From Piezodorus guildinii (taxonomy: Eukaryota; Arthropoda; Insecta; Hemiptera; Pentatomidae): a stretch of DNA of 64,000 bases. Positions 36,892 through 47,675 of the stretch are shown here, piece by piece. Position numbers and translations under genes: made by a program. Each line of letters opens with the position of its first letter. Positions within the stretch are counted from its first letter, which is position 1. The stretch covers positions 104,006,116-104,070,115 of the forward strand of contig CM041294.1 of assembly GCA_023052935.1 (NCBI GenBank). The letters run 5' to 3'. A model generated the notes under the pieces. That model was not told where the DNA came from. It searched no databases and saw only the letters and a list, made by a program, of their open reading frames with translations.

Positions 36892-37290
36892 AAATTAAGT
36901 AACTTTAGCTCTTTTTTTATTTTTCATGTTTCACTCCTCCAATAATTAAATAGGACAGGTTTTACTTGATTCGGCGTTTCTCTTGAGGTTGCTGCTTAGC
37001 GTATTCGGCCTACATAGCTTCTAGTGTTCAGCATCCACGCTCAACTAGTTGAGTTACTAGACTCGATTGGCCCGAATCCATAACCCTTCCAAATTAAGTA
37101 ACTTTAGCTCTTTTTTTATTTTTCATATTTCACTCCTCCAATGATTAAATAGGACAGGTTTTACTTGATTCGGCGTTTCTCTTGAGGTTGCTGCTTAGCG
37201 TATTCGGCCTACATAGCCTCTAGTGTTCAGCATCCACGCTCAACTAGTTGAGTTACTAGACTCGACGGGGCCCGAATCCATAACCCTTCC
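36892..37290. repeat. Tandem duplication, two units of about 200 bp
   Basis: 36892-37090 is followed directly by a nearly identical unit 37091-37290 (start AAATTAAGTAACTTTAGCTC, end CCATAACCCTTCC). Only a handful of differences are seen, so the duplication is recent. The unit is not recognised as coding or as one of the other families here. Confidence 0.85.
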
Positions 37291-37906
37291 ACCCGCCAAA
37301 GTCTTTTGAGATTATATATCCTTTCATTGTATCACGGCTAATATTAATGCAATTAAATTATATTATCGACATTTACACTTACACAATGTTTTATCTAGCC
37401 ATGGATGTTGTGTCCAATAATGTTTTACTCATTCTTTTCTTTTAATAGTGGGGAGATTAGTATATATATTTTTTTTTCTTAACGCACACGTATGGAATAC
37501 TGTTTTACTACTCAAAAACATCTTCGCTTCTCCTGTTCAATAAACAGTTGTGACATACCTGCCACAGTGAGGACACCTTGTGACACATGCGCGAGGACTA
37601 GGTGGCCTAAAGTGTCAAAATATCGCCTTAGCAATCACGAGCCTTAAGCAACCCGATTGCAGTCCAGTCTGGGAGGATTGAAATTTATTTTTTAGCACCC
37701 CGAGACTGGACCTCAACTTTCCTATTCTTGGCGAGATAGGTTATATTAATGATATAATATAAATACAATAACTCGTTATGTCTTTCTTCATATAAGTTGT
37801 AAAAGACACCTATCCACTAGTTAAAAATACACAAATGATCTATGGATAATGGCATACCAAAATTTTGAGATGACTGAAACGCCTGCCTACGCCGCAAGGG
37901 AAGTAA

Positions 37907-39325
37907 AAAATCTGGTGTGGGCAACACACGACTTTCACTTACTTCTGTTGATTTGTTTGTTTATTTATTTAACGTCACTTTATGCTACTATGGCTAATCG
38001 GACGATGCTACAGTGGGAGTCCTAAATTTTGCCTATCCAGGTTTTATTAGGATAGGGATCTTTAACGAGTACCTGACATCGCACAGGCTCGGGACCACCT
38101 TTTAACGTCCCCTTCGAAGGACGGCGTAACTAAGGATTTTTTACTCCCATTAAAAAATCCTAGGACCACCTGCGGGTTTGAACCCGTGACCTTTAGCATG
38201 GAAGGCTGTTACGCTAGCCACCCAGCTACAAGTGATCCCCTTACTTCTGTTGATAAAATCGATTAAAGAATTTTCAAATACAGTTAGGGATCAAAATGAG
38301 TGAAACTAATAAAGAATTAATTAAATTTAATTTCTATAGAAACATGTGTTTTATTTAAAAATTTATCATATTATTATCTCAAACAATCAGTTTGTTTTAT
38401 CGGCTTTTCATCACTCTCTATTAACTTTTACAAGCTTGCGTATAGGATAATATTTTTTTCTAAAATCTTTAGCTTTCCAACGGTATATTATACATGTATA
38501 AAAATTGCATTAAAAAATATGTTTTGCTCTTTTCTCCTTTAGTTGACTATTAAATTCGTTCAACTTGTTTATTTAGTCTTTATTTTAGCAATGCTAATCA
38601 GATGATATGGTTATTTTTATAGAATCTACAAAATTAAAGGTACTTTAGAGGTAAAATGTCGGCATTTAAGTCCTGTCAGACTATTTCAATCAGAATGAAA
38701 CCTATATTATATTACTGTTCTTATTTTGAAAAACACAAAAATTGCATTTAAAAATATGTTTGCTCTCTTCTCCTTTAGTTGGTTATCAAATTCGTTCAAC
38801 TTGAATATTTAACCGTTTTTTTAGCAATGCTAATCAGATGATATGGTTATTTTTATATAATCTACAAAATTAAATGTAGATTTAAAATATCGGCATTTAA
38901 GCTTTATCAGACTATTTCAATCCGAATGAAACCTACATGATATAAATCCTATTAAATTATACATCGATATAGCGAGTTTAATCAAAATCGTTAGAGCAGT
39001 TTCTGAGAAAATCGTAAAAATGTGCAAAATGCATGGTATAAAGTAGCTCTTTCGGTCAGCCGATTTTAGTGAAAAAGATGCTGTAACACCTCGGGCGTAT
39101 AGTTTTTTATTTTAAATTTTAGTTTTTTACGTCTTTTCGTTTTCGTGCTAGACTTACCACATAAGGACAAACACAAATACACACACTTTTTTTTTTTTTC
39201 GGGAATTGGTTATTTTGAATTAAGGGAATCTAAACGTGTATTTCCATTCAAAACTGTAATTAGAAAATTTTCACGAACTCAATACTTTCCCTCACTATAC
39301 ATTTCATATATAGGTAAGTGAAAGT
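37907..39325 (+). mobile_element. Helitron-like element with a nested SINE B and an internal tandem duplication
   Basis: It starts TCTGGTGTGGGCAACACACG and ends at TATAGGTAAGTGAAAGT near 39325. SINE family B interrupts it at 37955-38241. Within the body a segment of about 245 bp (about 38505-38750) is repeated at about 38740-38960. The 3' end here carries AGGTAAGTGAAAGT, the inverse of the subterminal 5' ACTTTCACTTACCT, rather than the hairpin-CTAG end of the 8.3-kb copy. Confidence 0.7.
37955..38241 (-). mobile_element. SINE family B, full-length copy
   Basis: On the minus strand: tRNA-like head GGGGATCACTTGTAGCTGG.., B box GGTTCAAACCCGC, body with GGTGGTCC..GGATTTTT and CTGGATAGGCAAAATTTAG, tail AAATAAATAAACAAACAAA. 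It is nested inside a Helitron-like copy, so it is the younger insertion. Confidence 0.8.
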
Positions 39326-39473
39326 AAAATGAGCAAAGAAAAATATCTCGCCATTTAACGCTTATCTTGCAGTTGTTTACTGCAGTGATTGATTACTTCC
39401 TCCGTCGATAATGACGAGCTTAGCAGGGGAAGTAACTCATTGGCCTGGTAGAGATTTACAAACCATCAGTGCT

Positions 39474-39928
39474 TGTTTGTTTGTTTTGGTTTTAAGGCGT
39501 AAAACCCTAAGGTCATCAACGCCTAGACACTATATGCATATTCAACCTTTATAAGAAAGAACTATTAGGTAATGAGTAATTGAGAGAAAGAAAGGAAAAA
39601 TATAATAAAAATGAAAAATTAAAAAAAAAATAATAATAAATAAATAAAAAAAAAAAGAAAGAAAGAAAAAATGTTTTTATGTAAACAATAGTTTAAAAAG
39701 CTAATACTAGTAATGCTAACTGACTAGGAATGGTCTTTATAGTTTCGATAATAATGACTGCTCCTTAAGAAAATCAAAAACTAATTGAATGGTTTTCTCT
39801 CTATCACCCAGCACCGCTGAAATATTCGGGCTTAGTCCAATTTTATTTAGGTGTGATGAATAATAAGGGCATTCTTGAAAAATATGCCGAATGGTAAGGG
39901 TTCCATCACAGTGCTGGCAAACAAACAA
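39474..39928 (-). mobile_element. 5'-truncated LINE, last 450 bp, with a 16-bp target duplication
   Basis: Flanked by ACAAACCATCAGTGCT (39458-39473 and 39929-39944). On the minus strand the ORF end reads CQHCDGTLTIRHIFQECPYY and ends ..FLKEQSLLSKL, the C-terminal CCHC-type motif of I/Jockey-clade LINEs, followed by a 3' UTR and a tail with AACAAACAAACAAG. Nearly the same sequence recurs at 62715-63194. Confidence 0.8.
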
Positions 39929-40126
39929 ACAAACCATCAGTGCTGTATAATTGGCATTCTACGAGTGCTATATAATAATTCTACAATCATTTATGAAATT
40001 GCTCTTTATTATTGATATTAATAACTAATAGTTAAGATAGTAAGATTTTCTTTAATATTATTACTTCCTCGACATTCTCTTTAATAATAATACTTGCTCA
40101 ATGGCTCAAGTATGGCGCAGTTTTAC

Positions 40127-41405
40127 TTTCACTTACCTATATATGAAATGTATAGTAAGGGAAAGTATTGCGATCGTGTCCAATTTACCAAGTCCCCTCC
40201 AAAAAATCTATGCGTGTTCGGTGTGTGTGCGGTAAGTCTAGCTCGAAAACGATACGTTGTGTAACACTGAAATTTCATATTTTAGTATTGTAAAAACCTC
40301 AGATGTTACAACAACGTTTTCATCGAAATCGGCCAACCAGGAGAGTCACTTTACTTCACTTGTTTGCACCTTTTTAAGATTTTAATTAAACTCACTATAT
40401 TAATTTAAAATTTAAAAGCCTTAAATATCATGTAGATTTCATTCTGATTTAAATAGTCTAACAGAGTTTAAATGCTGAATTTGTGAATATTCTTCCCCTA
40501 AAATACCTTTAATTTCATACATTCTAAAACAATAATCATATCAACTTTTTAGTATTGATAAAATATGGATAAATATATAAATTGAACGAATTCCGATATC
40601 CAGTTAAAGGATTTGAAGAGATTCAAGAAAAGTCCGTGTGTGTGTGTTAAGCCTAGCACGAAAACGAAAGTCTTACAATACTGAAATTTCATATTTTAGA
40701 CAACTATAAGCCCGAGATGTTACAGCAACTTTTTCGTCAAAATCAGCTAACCAGGAGAGTCACTTTATACCATACATTTTGCACCTTTTTACGATTTTCT
40801 CAAAAACGGATCCAACGATTTTGATTAAACTCGCTATATCGATGTAAAATTTAATGGGCTTTAATATAATATTATAGGTGGAATAATCAGGAGTCCGTCT
40901 TTTTCTAAATATTTTTTAGGGCTTTAATATAATATAGGTTTCATTCTGATTGAAATAGTCTGACAGGGCTTAAATGCCGATATTTTACCTCTAAAGTACC
41001 TTTAATTTTGTAGATTCTATAAAAATAACCATATCACCTGATTAGCATTGCTAAAAAAAAGACTAAATAAACAAGTTGAACGAATTTAATAGTCAACTAA
41101 AGGAGAAAAGAGCAAAACATATTTTTTATACATGTATAATATACCGTTGGAAAGCTAAAGATTTTATAAAAATTGTTATTTCATACACAAGCTTGTAAAA
41201 TTTATTAGAGAGTGATGAAAAGCCGATAAAACAAACTGATTGTTTTGATAATAATATAATAGATTTTTTAATAAAACACATGTTTCTATAGAAATTCAAT
41301 TTAATTAATACTTTATTAGTTCATTTTTATCTCTAACTATATATAAAATTCTTTAATCGATTTTAACATCGGAGGTAAGTGAAAGTCGTGTGTTGCCCGC
41401 ACTAG
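40127..41405 (-). mobile_element. Helitron-like element, composite of two partial copies
   Basis: The left end is TTTTACTTTCACTTACCTAT; the right end, read on the minus strand, is TCTAGTGCGGGCAACACACG. The central blocks (GTGTG..AGTCTAGC, ACTGAAATTTCATATTTTAG, GGAGAGTCACTTTA) occur twice, at 40213-40500 and 40633-40800, showing a fused duplication. A 45-bp hammerhead-family remnant sits at 40874-40918. Confidence 0.7.
40874..40918 (-). mobile_element. 45-bp remnant insertion of the palindromic family with a 17-bp target duplication
   Basis: The outer arm end of copy 2 (GGTGGAATAATCAGGAGTC, TCTTTTTCTAAATA) is inserted between two copies of GGGCTTTAATATAATAT (40857-40873 and 40919-40935). The duplication is Helitron-family sequence, so the host site can be reconstructed. 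Confidence 0.8.
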
Positions 41406-41658
41406 ATTTTTTAAATTAATATATAAAAACTATAATATATTTGTGTGTGGGTATTATTCAATGCCTGTGTGTATTTATTATTCAATTACTTCAACCAATG
41501 CGAATAATTTCGATTAAAACACTTTTAAAGTTAATTATTTGAAATAAAGGATGTTGCCTGCTCATTACATAGCCCAGTAAAATAACGACATTTGATAGAA
41601 TTAATTCACAAAAAGCTTGAAATCGTTTTAATACCTCTTAATGGTTCTAAATAAAAGT

Positions 41659-42622
41659 AATCTGAGTTTGCACCATCGCAGGTGATGAGCTTAACTTTTT
41701 GGAGTCGAAAAACCTCGAATTATTCGCACGTTTTTCAGTCTTCCACCAATAACTCGAAAATGGTGCTTCCTACAGAAAATAACTTTCTTTCCAAAGAAAT
41801 GAAAGAACGTCGAATTTCTTTTCCAAAAGACACCTTAGTTATTGAATTTGGTTCAGTGATATTGCAGCAATTGTTCGTCAGAAATAAGGAAATGTTTCCA
41901 TTTTTCTTGAAAAACCCAATTTGGTCACTAAAAGACATTTGTAACTTTGAAACAACTATCCAAATCGAAAAAAGTCATAGTTGTCATAGTAAGTCACAAG
42001 TTGTAGACAATCAAATCTGAAGTGAACCCTAATTTGGTAGGTACGATCCTTCAAAATACATTTTTTTTTTTTTTTTTCGATTTACCTGTACACGCATTCT
42101 AGAGCTTGTTAAAAAGATTTGCTTGATACGTCAGATTTCAAACATTCTGCTGTGACTGATGTAGTTTTGCTTGGAATAACTATATTTGTAACATTAACTA
42201 TATTATACCCATCTCTATATGGGTTAGTTATACCACTTTTAATAGCAAGTCTAAGAATTCAATGGAATATTCAAGCTAGGCCTGAAAGTACTTCTTTGAT
42301 AATTTTAATCAAATTGAATATTTAATCATATTCTTTATTTTTATTCATAATGTTCTTTATATTACGCACGATAACATAGTTTAAAAAATAGGAAAAAGTG
42401 TAGGTTAGATAAATAGAAATAGATTTTTGCACCATATTATATTCATGTTTGGTAGGATTAAATATTTACATTGGAGAAGTGATTTATTATATAACTATCA
42501 GATGAAACGCATTCTCTTCTCTTGGGGGTGTGATTGAAGGGGCGATAGGGATATTTTCTGAGACGGTTCTGGTTGAGATTAAAAAGTTAATCTCACCACC
42601 TGCGATGGTGCAAACTCAGATT
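41659..42622. mobile_element. 964-bp module bounded by 42-bp terminal inverted repeats
   Basis: 41659-41700 is the inverse of 42581-42622 with two mismatches (outer sequence AATCTGAGTTTGCACCATCG). The interior carries two small ORFs and a T-run at 42060-42077. No exact target duplication is seen next to the repeats, so the limits may be slightly off. The family is not recognised; it could be a DNA transposon, a MITE with captured sequence, or a gene between inverted repeats. Confidence 0.65.
41682..42325 (+). CDS. Hypothetical two-part coding region inside the inverted-repeat module
   Basis: A 112-codon ORF (41682-42020; a later ATG is at 41760) contains FPKDTLVIEFGSVILQQLFV. A strong splice donor (GTAAGT) lies at about 41990, before its stop. 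After a long T-tract, a second open stretch to a TAA at 42323-42325 encodes a hydrophobic segment (VVLLGITIFVTLTILYPSLY followed by GLVIPLLIASL), probably one or two membrane helices. Joining GTAAGT to an AG at about 42116 keeps the frame, but the first AG after the T-tract (about 42102) does not. Neither part is recognised. It may be a captured gene piece or the element's own protein. Confidence 0.28.
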
Positions 42623-42670
42623 TTTAAAGTAATTTTTACTCCTTTAAATTACCTTCGTTAAAATACTTAA

Positions 42671-42673
<3 letters not shown>

Positions 42674-42713
<40 letters not shown>
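42674..42713. repeat. Poly-T tract of 40
   Basis: An uninterrupted T run. It could be the A-tail of a lost minus-strand retrosequence, but no such body is recognised beside it. Confidence 0.8.
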
Positions 42714-42715
<2 letters not shown>

Positions 42716-42949
42716 CCAAATGACCGTCAAGACTTGAATCCAAATCCTATATGGTCAGTACTTGTTTGCCATAATTTAATAGAAACTTAGGTTACGGAAC
42801 CAAGTATAATAGAAAAAGATCAATAAATTAATTAAATAGAGTATAAAATAAAATTATGTAAATGAGAGAGGAAGGTGACAAAATAAATAGAAGAAATGAA
42901 ATAATATTAAAATTAAATTAAACTCTGTGAAGTGCATCATTTTTTTTTT

Positions 42950-43300
42950 TATTTTTTTTTTTTTTTTAGATTTTACATTGAGCGTTAATGAAAAATTGCT
43001 TGATGATCATGAACTTTTCTTTGTCTAACTTATGTAAAAACATTGCTTCTGTTTCTGGGGGAACCACTACTTCCCTTTGCTTTCTATATTTTTTGCATTG
43101 AAATAGAATATGGCGCGGGTCTTCAGGGACTTTGCATGTTAGGCAATTGCCATCTTTTTCTATTTTCATCAAACTGAGAAATTTTTTTGTGCAGCCATGG
43201 TTAGTCCGTAGTCTTACTAATTGTGAAGTTTCTTTTCTATCAAGTTGTTGGTTATTGGAGAACCATGGTATAAGGCTAATGGTTGGCTGGGTTTTATATT
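42950..43300 (-). mobile_element. 5'-truncated LINE fragment (C-terminal end)
   Basis: The minus-strand frame from about 43290 reads TSQLVRLRTNHGCTKKFL and then CLTCKVPEDPRHILFQCKKY, ending ..FFINAQCKI at 42966. This is the LVRLRTGH..L..FL plus C..C..HIL..C terminus of I-clade LINEs. An A-rich tail (T-rich on the plus strand) is at 42938-42967. It differs from the 39.5-kb LINE, so it is a second lineage. Confidence 0.75.
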
Positions 43301-46228
43301 AATCTTTGCTACTTAAAGCTTTGTTAAATTGTTTTATTATAAATTATTTCTTGAAATATCAATAATGACCTTAAGGTGAAAATATCCCTTTTAAGATGAA
43401 ACCATTTAAATTACGTCCAATATTCTATATCTATATCTTATATTCAATATGCTAAAATTCTGTTTATCAAATAATAAGTATTTTAGTTATTAATTGTTTA
43501 AAATATTGTACTTACGTTTTCAGCAGCGTTTTTGATAAGCACAAAGCTTTTGTAAAATATTTGATTCATACTTAATATCACAAATATTATCCTGCTTTAT
43601 TTGCGACGATTCGACCAAAAATAAATCAGTAGATTCAAAAATTAATTAATAAAATAAGAATTAAATAACGATGGTTGAGTGATTTGTAATAGTTAATAAA
43701 GTCTTCTGATTTAAAGGAAAAAAAAAAAATTATGATTTAATAGTAAATGATATGGTATATTTAGATAATTTAATATTTTTATAAACAAAATGGATTATTA
43801 ATAAATTCGCAGTGCCTTTTACTAACGTATTAAGGTATTTGATTTAAAAAACATTATATTTATTTTAAATATATGATAATAAATATAATTGTAACAATTA
43901 AATAAAAATTAATCTTTTTAATTTCTTTGTTTGTTTTTTTTATAAAATAAAACTACAGTATGAGAATCAAAAGATAAATTCATAAATATTTATTTAACTT
44001 TTTGTTATACATTAATTTTAGTACACATACATTTAGCTTTTACACATACATTTTATGTATTCTGATCCATCTTATATATTTTTTTAAATTAATAAATAGT
44101 ATTTTTATTTTCAAACAAAATATGTACATATTTGTTTATTTATTTAAAATATTTCTACGGAGTCTAAGTAAAAATAAAATAAAACTTTGGCGAATCCAGA
44201 AATAGATTAAAATACATTTACCCCACTAAAAATGATCGCAAGAATAAAATATCCTTTTCGAAAATAGACGGTGTTACAATCTGAACTGTTGAAACTAAAC
44301 TACCCCTAACTGAAGTTCGAACTTCCACCGAGAAAGGGGTGGGTGGTTGTTGGTAGGGGGTTACAGAAAGGTAGTGGCAGTCCGACTCTCTATCGAGAAA
44401 TACACTGGCAACATGCCTCCCAAAAGAGTAAGCTCTTTTCAATTATTTTATAATTATTAATAAATAAATAAATAAAACATAATTTTTTTCTATTAAATGT
44501 CGGGTGCAACAGACAATAAATGCTAAACCATTGAGGGGTTTTAGTGCGATAAATTACGAGATTATTATGCACATAAAATAAGGATATTTCGGACTTAATT
44601 CATTAATTAATTCGGACACACCTACTTATGATTCTAAATAAAAGTTTTTTTTTTACAAAATTTTTATTGATATTTTCAACTGTATTAAAAAAAAAAAAAA
44701 TACATGAAGTAAATGTGATAGTTATATAATACAATGACATGAAATACACGTAGAGAAGCTTCCCATTGGAATCACTCTAAAAAAATATTCTAAACAATTA
44801 TTTTTCTTTTAAGTTTTTACTAATGTCTCATTTTTTTTTTTTTAACTTTATTCATCTTATCTTTTACTTTCAATACTTCAGACATAAAATAATATAAAAA
44901 CAAATATTTATTATTAAAATGGTTCTAATTGCGAATATTTTTCAATTAATTGTACTTCATAAAATAAATTAATATTAAATATTCAATTAATGATAACTTA
45001 ATTATAAAATATTTATAAAGTTCCAAAAGCTTTCAGTAGAAATCGTAACATTCTGTTACTTAATATAAAAAAACATACACACATATTAAGAATTGCATTC
45101 AATAGATCTTTCAGACAAAAAGAATTAATTACATTTACATACAAATCATATTCAATTTATTTCATGAAGTAATATTTTGTTCTACAGACATGAGAAAATA
45201 TTTTAATATAAAACAAGTATTTTTGCTTGATAAGATATATGAAAACTCATATACATAGGGTTATAAATAAACATTCATATATCCGAGTAGTAAACCCCGG
45301 AAATATTAGGAATGTATAAGTTTTCAACCAATAAAACATTTTGAAAAAAGTTGCTATACTCTTAGTATTTTGATTTCTAATTTAAGGTTCGAGTTCCTAG
45401 TAGTAAGTAATAAAAACAATTTATTTTATTTTAACCTTAATTTCATATAACCTTGAAACATTCCCAGAGAAGGCCTAGCGTGACGATGTCTATAGGCAAA
45501 CTTATTTTGGTTAATACAACTAACTTATAGGCTTTTATATGAATGTTTATTTATAACTATATGCCTTTCTTATAGATTTCTCAAATATATCATGTAAAAA
45601 TTATGTCTTTTATTATAATATTTTGAATATTTTTAACTTTGTGAAATTATTTTTACAATATTTAGTGTTTAATAAGTTGTTTTAACTGTTACTGAGAGGG
45701 AAAAAATCATTAATTTCCTTAGACAGATTTCCGTGATGCAACCTTGATTTGTAGCGCTCCGTTTTTCTTATCGTATTACAGCAATGCTCCAAGCCTACAG
45801 TTTTGTTTTATGAATGCGTATACCCTATCATTCAAAAAAATGTATTATTCATATATTTTTGTTTAATTTTAGATTTTCAGAATTTAATAATTTTTATAGA
45901 TATATCTGCAACGTGATAGAAAAAATAAAAGTGAGAAAGATTGGTTTTCAGTGGTTAGCTACTTTTAAAAGATTTCCGAAAGCTAATTTGATCAAACTGT
46001 CATTAATAGTGGTAATTAAATCGACTCACTATAAGTGCCACTTAATATCACCATGCGATTGTATATTAGTGGAAGCAGCTAGCTAACTTCATTGAAATAT
46101 TCAGAAATGTTCATCTGGTTCATTTCAAACAACTAACAATCATAGTAAGCAATGATAAAATGTAATTAATACAAAAAAAAATATATTTGAATAAATATTG
46201 AAATATGGAAACAATAAAATAAATGTAT
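43301..46228. other. Gene-poor stretch with one possible 5' exon
   Basis: AT-rich throughout except 44230-44430, a GC-richer promoter-like island that leads into ATG CCT CCC AAA AGA followed by a GTAAGC donor (44413-44427). A 71-codon open stretch at 45870-46086 follows a TTTTAG acceptor-like site, but its phase does not fit the 44413 exon and it is not recognised. Confidence 0.35.
44413..44427 (+). CDS. Possible alternative first coding exon (MPPKR) of the thioredoxin gene
   Basis: ATG plus four codons end exactly at a GTAAGC donor, phase 0. The acceptor CCAACAG at 49201 followed by seven in-frame codons leads into the main ATG at 49223, so splicing would add 12 residues (MPPKRANLASRK). The local GC-rich island looks promoter-like. 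The intron would be 4.8 kb and full of repeats. This is inferred only from phase and consensus. Confidence 0.25.
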
Positions 46229-46268
46229 ATGGTGTTCGCAACAATTATCGGTTGTTAAAATCAATTTA

Positions 46269-46596
46269 AAAAAAAAAAAAAAAAAAAACCCTGTACCACT
46301 ACAACCCATGAAGGGTCTTGGGCTCAGTACATATAGAGATTCGTACTGTTTCTAGGCCAACGGCAGTGCAATGAGGTGATTAGGCCTTAATCACGCTCAG
46401 CCGCCAGGTTTTTCCCTAATTAATTTGGGTACCCACTTTATAGAGGCTGGGTCTGCCCCAGGAGGGTCTCCATACCCTAGGGTCGCCCCCCGACTGAATT
46501 GACAGAATAAATAATATTTCTGCCACAGCCGGGATTCGAACCCAGGACCCGAAGCACAGCAGACTAGTGCTCTATCCACTAGACCACGCCGCTCCC
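46269..46596 (-). mobile_element. SINE family A, intact reference copy
   Basis: Target duplication TAAAATCAATTTA (ending at 46268, and 46597-46609). On the minus strand: head GGGAGCGGCGTGGTCTAGTG, A box TGGTCTAGTGG, B box GGTTCGAATCCCGG, body with CTCCTGGGGCAGACCCAG and AGTGGGTACCC, 3' domain ACCTCATTGCACTGCCGTTG..CCCTTCATGGGTTGTAG, poly(A) tail. It is not a tRNA gene: the acceptor strand does not close after the B box. Confidence 0.9.
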
Positions 46597-46852
46597 TAAA
46601 ATCAATTTAAGAACTTTTAAATAACGTTTCAGTTCAAAAAAGTTTATAGAATTATGTTCAATATCGTTGGAAACATTTGTTTTAGGTTAAATATTATATG
46701 AGGATTAAATTTGTATGTACAACAATCACTTAAATTTATTTATGCCCTATTACTGCCGTCACATTACATTATCTTCTACAAATTTGTAAATAAGATTACA
46801 TTTCTTCTCAAATATTTAGCTTTTCAACGATATATTATACGTCAGGATTACT

Positions 46853-47141
46853 TGTTTGTTTGTTTATTTAAAGTCACTCTATGCTACTGTGGCTAATCGG
46901 ACGATGCTACAGTGGGAGTCCTAAATTTTGCCTATCCAGGTTTAATTAGGATAGAGATCTTTAAAGACTACCTGACACTTTACAGGGTCGGGACCATCTT
47001 GTTACGTCCCCTTCGAAGGACGGGATAACTAAAGATTTTTTACTCTCATAAAGAAAATCCTCGGACCACCCGCAGGTTAGAACCCGCGATCTTTGGCATA
47101 GAAGGCTGTTATGCTAGCCACCCTGCTACAGGTGGTCCCAC
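46853..47141 (-). mobile_element. SINE family B
   Basis: The same structure as the 38-kb copy, with head and tRNA-like boxes at the right (GGTTCTAACCTGC as a mutated B box) and tail AAACAAACAAACAAG at the left. It is nested in a Helitron-like copy. Confidence 0.8.
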
Positions 47142-47675
47142 AATGGATTACTACTCTTGTGTTCGGAAAAAAAAATAATCTCAGAAAATATTTTTGCTCT
47201 TTTCTCCTTTATCAAATATCAAATTCATTCAACTTGTGTATTTAGCCTTTTTTTATCAATGCTATTAAGATAATATGTTTAGTTTTTTTTTTTGCGAATC
47301 TACGAATTTATAGGTCGGACTATTTCAATCAGAATAAAACCTACATGATATTGAAGCCTATTTTATTTTACATTGATTTAGCGAGTTTCATAAAAATCGT
47401 TAGTGCCGTTTTTGAGAAAATCGTAAAAAGGTGCAAAATACATGGTATAAAAAAGTGCCTCTTCTGGTTCGCCGATTTTGATGAAAAAGTTGCTGTAACA
47501 TCTCAGGCATATACCCTTCTAAAATATGAAATTTCAGTTTTAAACAGTTTAGTCATTAGGACTTAAAAGAGCATGCTAAAACCTGTATTTCGAGTGAAAA
47601 CTCGAATTCGAAAATTTTCACGATCGCAATACTTTCCCTTACTATACATTACCTCTATAGGTAATTGAAAGTAAA

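Larger units (their letters stand above)
46229..47665 (+). mobile_element. Helitron-like element interrupted by SINE A and SINE B
   Basis: A degraded 5' end (TGGTGTTCGCAACAATTATC) at 46229 is split by SINE A (46269-46596) and again by SINE B (46853-47141). It ends at about 47665 with TATAGGTAATTGAAAGTAAA and is followed at once by the next copy's 5' end. A piece of it (47345-47566) happens to stay open but is not a gene. Confidence 0.7.

Noticed and set aside
44218..44572. Minus-strand ORFs over the GC-richer island
   Set aside because: No homology recognised; the island is better explained as a promoter or first-exon region on the plus strand.
46500..46597. tRNA gene on the minus strand
   Set aside because: A and B boxes are good but the sequence continues into a SINE body and the acceptor stem does not close; other SINE heads were rejected for the same reason.
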